Of a DNA stretch of 9,009 nt, positions 6,380-9,009 are shown piece after piece. A program made the translations under genes and the position numbers. The notes under the pieces are model-generated. The model was not told the DNA's origin. It was given only the letters and a program-made list of their open reading frames with translations, and did not search any database. Numbering within the stretch: position 1 is the stretch's first letter; the number at the start of each line of letters is the position of its first letter. This stretch comes from Bacteroidales bacterium UBA1722 (GTDB lineage Bacteria > Bacteroidota > Bacteroidia > Bacteroidales > UBA932). The stretch covers positions 394 to 9,402 of the forward strand of contig DCIQ01000173.1 in assembly GCA_002317435.1 (NCBI GenBank). Reading direction: 5' to 3'.

Positions 6380-8104
6380 CTATTTCACGAACCGAACCGT
6401 CTTCTCCTCCGAAGCGAACCATCCCATAGAGCCGCGGTTCTTTATGGCGAAAGCCACCCTGTAGTCGAGATTACCGCTGAGGGACTTATGTGTCGGTTCG
6501 AACTGGAATTTTTCCGGGACGGTGAAGGAGACGTGGAGAGTCAGTGAAGAACCGGCCGGAACGGTATGAGTCCCGAAATCCGCCACATATTCGCTGAAGC
6601 GCTCCTTGTTGCGGCCCCATACCACCTCCAGCGGATAGGTATCGGGAGAGATGACCACATCATACATATATGGGTTGTGTATCTTCAGATCGAAGCCCAG
6701 CACGTTCCCAGGGGAGGCCATTTCGGGCACCTGGTTCAGAATGTCCACGCGCATCTCCCGAACGGAGTGATAATCGGGCACGACCGCGTAGAAGAAGGTA
6801 TTGCCGTCAGGCAATATTATCTTCGGAGTTAAGGAATCCGCATATTCCACGGGCACCTCGGCGATCACCTCGCGTCCCGTGAAATTCCTGTCATTGGGGA
6901 TATATTGCCACTGGCTGGTGCGGTAATCCATCTTGGGCTGGCAGAACGCTTCTCCGCCGGTGTAATAGATGTACTTGGCCGCGACGGAATAGTTTCCGTT
7001 GAAAATTACGGGACGTCCGTGCGCCAGATCGGAGATGGCGGCATATTTCCCTTCGTTCCCGAAAATTTCGAATTTCAAGCCCAGAGGGTTGAATATCACC
7101 TCTATGCGCACCAACGCCACCAGGGCGACAGTCACCCACGATGCCCGGATTACGAACTTCTCCGCCTTCGGAGACTCCCTGCACCACCCGAACAGAATCA
7201 TCACGAACGAATAGGAGACCGGAATCACCCACTGCGGCTGCACGTACCCCCTCAAGCTGGAGAGGGTGAAGAATATCATGAAGCCTGCGGCAATAAAATA
7301 GAGCGCTTTCCGCACATGCCGGCCCGCATATTCACCCTTTCCCCATCCCCGGACATAGAAGACCACGAAGAGAGGGTTGAAAACCAGGATGATATTCATC
7401 CAGAACTCCAAAACGTCATTCGGGTCGAAGAATCCGTTCCTCCCCACGAGATGGTAACGGAAAGAAACCCATTCGTGCCGGTACTGCCACACCAGATGGG
7501 GGAGGAACAGCAGGAGGGTCACCAGACCGCTCAGATACAGTTTCGGACGGAGGAGAATCCGCGGGTTCGAGAGGAGGACGAAAATGACCACCAGGGCTCC
7601 GTGGTACTTGCTGTAGGCCATCAAGGCCATCGAAATCCCCAGAAGGCACATATTCTTCCAAGTGTCTTCCCTGCAGAACCTGTCATAGCACCAGATGAAG
7701 AAAATCACGGACAGCATCAACGGGGAGTCCGGTACCGCTATGAATCCATAGAGCTGCGCTATGGGGAGGGAGAAACAGATCAGGCAGAACAGCAGGACAT
7801 CTTTTGCCGTAGGAGAAGCCGGTCTGACCAGAGTCCACAAAAGATATATCGAAACAGGCTGGAGCAGCGTGAAGAAGAACCGTATTCCCAAAGCGCCGCC
7901 CAGGAAATCCCCCATAGCCACCAGCAGGGCCGTCATGGGGGGATGGTCGTAGTACCCCCAGGCGGGGGTCCCGGCGAAAAGCCAATAATATGCTTCATCA
8001 TCAGCCAGTCCGGTAAAGGCTGCTTGAATGACGTTCAGAATCCACCATCCTGCCAGGAAAAGCAGCAAGATGCCCTTCGGTGAGGAAAGTTTATCCTTCA
8101 GCAT
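6380..8104 (-). CDS. GT39/ArnT-like membrane glycosyltransferase
   Basis: 574 residues. The N-terminal two thirds (about 10-335) is a polytopic membrane domain of the GT-C fold. The acidic DDEAYYW motif (35-41) sits in the first outer loop, followed by GYYDHPPM (50-57), PDSP (125-128) and SKYHG (165-169); together these are typical of the PMT/ArnT (PMT_2, GT39) group. By family knowledge such enzymes take a sugar from a polyprenyl-phosphate carrier and transfer it, on the periplasmic face, to lipid A, another lipid-linked glycan or a protein; DDE and DHPP lie where the catalytic acid and metal or phosphate contacts are found. The last 230 residues are soluble, and about 450-574 look like a beta-sandwich with alternating hydrophobic strands. 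It starts 4 bases after the pssA stop, so the two are almost certainly co-transcribed. The acceptor is unknown; I would not call it arnT without the aminoarabinose pathway nearby. Confidence 0.85.
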   Translation of the reverse strand: MLKDKLSSPKGILLLFLAGWWILNVIQAAFTGLADDEAYYWLFAGTPAWGYYDHPPMTALLVAMGDFLGGALGIRFFFTLLQPVSIYLLWTLVRPASPTAKDVLLFCLICFSLPIAQLYGFIAVPDSPLMLSVIFFIWCYDRFCREDTWKNMCLLGISMALMAYSKYHGALVVIFVLLSNPRILLRPKLYLSGLVTLLLFLPHLVWQYRHEWVSFRYHLVGRNGFFDPNDVLEFWMNIILVFNPLFVVFYVRGWGKGEYAGRHVRKALYFIAAGFMIFFTLSSLRGYVQPQWVIPVSYSFVMILFGWCRESPKAEKFVIRASWVTVALVALVRIEVIFNPLGLKFEIFGNEGKYAAISDLAHGRPVIFNGNYSVAAKYIYYTGGEAFCQPKMDYRTSQWQYIPNDRNFTGREVIAEVPVEYADSLTPKIILPDGNTFFYAVVPDYHSVREMRVDILNQVPEMASPGNVLGFDLKIHNPYMYDVVISPDTYPLEVVWGRNKERFSEYVADFGTHTVPAGSSLTLHVSFTVPEKFQFEPTHKSLSGNLDYRVAFAIKNRGSMGWFASEEKTVRFVK

Positions 8105-8108
8105 GATA

Positions 8109-8822
8109 TCAGCGTCTGGTGACCATATCGTTCACGGAATTCACTATCATATAGATACAGAATACATAGAAGAGGATGCCTTCCCAGCGGAGATGCAGGA
8201 TGATGCCCGCGACTATGATCAGGAAGGCCAGAGCGAAGAATATGTAACGTATCTTATTGTCTTTCAGGGAAAAGTTCTTCATCTTCATAGAGAAGAAAGG
8301 CATCTCGCTGACCAGCAGATATGAGAACACTACGGTCAATAATGGAAGAAGCCATACGTTCCCCAGATAGGTAAAAGCGTTGTCGGAATAATCGGCGTAT
8401 GCTGTCAGCGAGCAGAGGAAGAGCGCGTTCGCCGGGACGGGAAGTCCTATGAAATTCTCGCTCTGACGGGTGTCCAGATTGAACTTGGCCAGTCTGAGAG
8501 CGGAGAATGCCGCTATCAGCAGCGGGAAGAAGCATACCACTGGAGAAAAAGCGCCGGTGAGGAACATGAAATTCACCATCATGACAGCGGGAGCCACTCC
8601 GAAACTGACCACGTCGCACAGCGAATCGAGTTCCTTACCGATATCCGAATACGCTTTGAGCGCCCTCGCGGCGAAACCGTCCAGAAAGTCGAAGACAGCC
8701 GCCGCGAGTACCGCGCAAAGTGCATAAGTGAAATTCCCCTTGAAGGAGAAATATACCGAAACGCACCCCGAAACAATATTCAGGCAGGTAATCGCATTCG
8801 GAATATGTTTTTTCATACTCAT
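8109..8822 (-). CDS. pssA: CDP-diacylglycerol--serine O-phosphatidyltransferase
   Basis: 237 residues. It makes phosphatidylserine from CDP-diacylglycerol and serine, the step before phosphatidylethanolamine, in the inner membrane. The CDP-alcohol phosphatidyltransferase signature is complete: D45, D48-G49, A52-R53, G62, D66 and D70, matching DxxDGxxARx8GxxxDxxxD with all metal-binding aspartates. The N-terminal KKHIPNAITCLNIVSG and the hydrophobic segments after the signature fit the PssA branch of the family (length about 230-250 in Bacteroidota) rather than PgsA. The start may be the ATG at 8822 or the one two codons later at 8816; neither has a clear ribosome binding site. It begins 8 bases after the pepC-like stop and ends 4 bases before the glycosyltransferase start, so it is the middle gene of a three-gene unit. 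No phosphatidylserine decarboxylase gene is in the window. Confidence 0.93.
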   Translation of the reverse strand: MSMKKHIPNAITCLNIVSGCVSVYFSFKGNFTYALCAVLAAAVFDFLDGFAARALKAYSDIGKELDSLCDVVSFGVAPAVMMVNFMFLTGAFSPVVCFFPLLIAAFSALRLAKFNLDTRQSENFIGLPVPANALFLCSLTAYADYSDNAFTYLGNVWLLPLLTVVFSYLLVSEMPFFSMKMKNFSLKDNKIRYIFFALAFLIIVAGIILHLRWEGILFYVFCIYMIVNSVNDMVTRR

Positions 8823-8830
8823 TTGGATGA

Positions 8831-9009
8831 CTAAAGTCCTAATTTCTCACGGATATGGGCAGGGATGGCATTCTTGTTCACGAGAATGTCCATCGTCTTG
8901 TAACGGACGAATGCTTCCGACACATACCAGATGCCTTTGTATTTGCCGGCTTCACCCCAGGAATTCTTTACGATGAAATAGGGCTTTCCGTTCTGGTCCA
9001 CAGCCTTTC
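8831..9009 (-). CDS. pepC: C-terminal end of a C1B cysteine peptidase (aminopeptidase C / bleomycin hydrolase type), partial
   Basis: An open frame enters from the right edge and ends at the TAG at 8831-8833, giving 58 residues. It includes YFIVKNSWGEAGKYKG, where the Asn of KNSWG is the catalytic asparagine of papain-fold enzymes, and it ends NKNAIPAHIREKLGL, the kind of tail seen in Bacteroidota PepC-like peptidases. By family knowledge these are cytoplasmic hexameric aminopeptidases; in Bacteroidota some carry signal peptides, and the N-terminus that would decide this is outside the window. The catalytic Cys and His are also outside. It is followed 8 bases later by pssA and is probably the first visible gene of that transcription unit. 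Confidence 0.85.
   Translation of the reverse strand, partial: KAVDQNGKPYFIVKNSWGEAGKYKGIWYVSEAFVRYKTMDILVNKNAIPAHIREKLGL

Noticed and set aside
6905..8083. Long plus-strand open frame of 392 codons antisense to the glycosyltransferase
   Set aside because: Its translation is rich in Glu, Gln, His, Arg and Pro with no recognisable domain, while the opposite strand encodes a clear GT39 protein; it is a by-product of codon use there.

Overview
The window looks like chromosomal DNA of a member of the Bacteroidota, probably Bacteroidales. The evidence is a BlaI/M56 pair whose M56 protein ends in a TonB C-terminal domain, a SusC-type plug domain, a DcuA/DcuB dicarboxylate carrier typical of succinate-forming anaerobes, TAnnTTTG-like promoter boxes, and starts without a clear Shine-Dalgarno sequence. 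Coding DNA is of roughly balanced GC content and the intergenic stretches are AT-rich. The genus cannot be read from the sequence.

Layout: (1) 1-184 is a non-coding left flank with a strong hairpin just beyond the M56 gene. (2) 185-1761, minus strand, is a two-gene regulatory cassette: a BlaI-type winged-helix repressor followed, with a 4-base overlap, by an M56 (BlaR1-like) membrane metallopeptidase carrying a TonB C-terminal domain. (3) 1762-2040 is a divergent promoter region with two tandem dyads of the form CTAA-N5-TTAG whose centres are 21 bp apart. They sit on the predicted -33 region of the repressor's own promoter. (4) 2041-4096, plus strand, holds a dcuB-like C4-dicarboxylate transporter, then a small secreted protein with an N-terminal regulatory-type beta domain and a TonB-receptor plug domain but no barrel. 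(5) 4110-6260, minus strand, is a ClpB disaggregase complete from the first AAA+ module onward but without the N-terminal substrate-binding domain. (6) 6261-6379 holds the hairpin ending the next unit and a probable clpB promoter. (7) 6380-9009, minus strand, is a tight unit transcribed as pepC-like C1 peptidase (only its C-terminus is in the window), phosphatidylserine synthase (pssA), and a GT39/ArnT-like membrane glycosyltransferase, with gaps of 8 and 4 bases.

How the genes fit together: the BlaI/M56 cassette is a self-contained sense-and-derepress module. The M56 protein probably cleaves the repressor or a cofactor when its periplasmic part senses a signal. DcuB serves fumarate/succinate exchange. 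pssA and the glycosyltransferase both act in the inner membrane on lipid-linked substrates. ClpB is a separately transcribed stress gene. Most of this is ordinary core content. The parts that most deserve a second look are the tandem operator-like dyads, the ClpB lacking its N-domain, and the barrel-less plug protein. I did not find a convincing wholly new multi-gene system.
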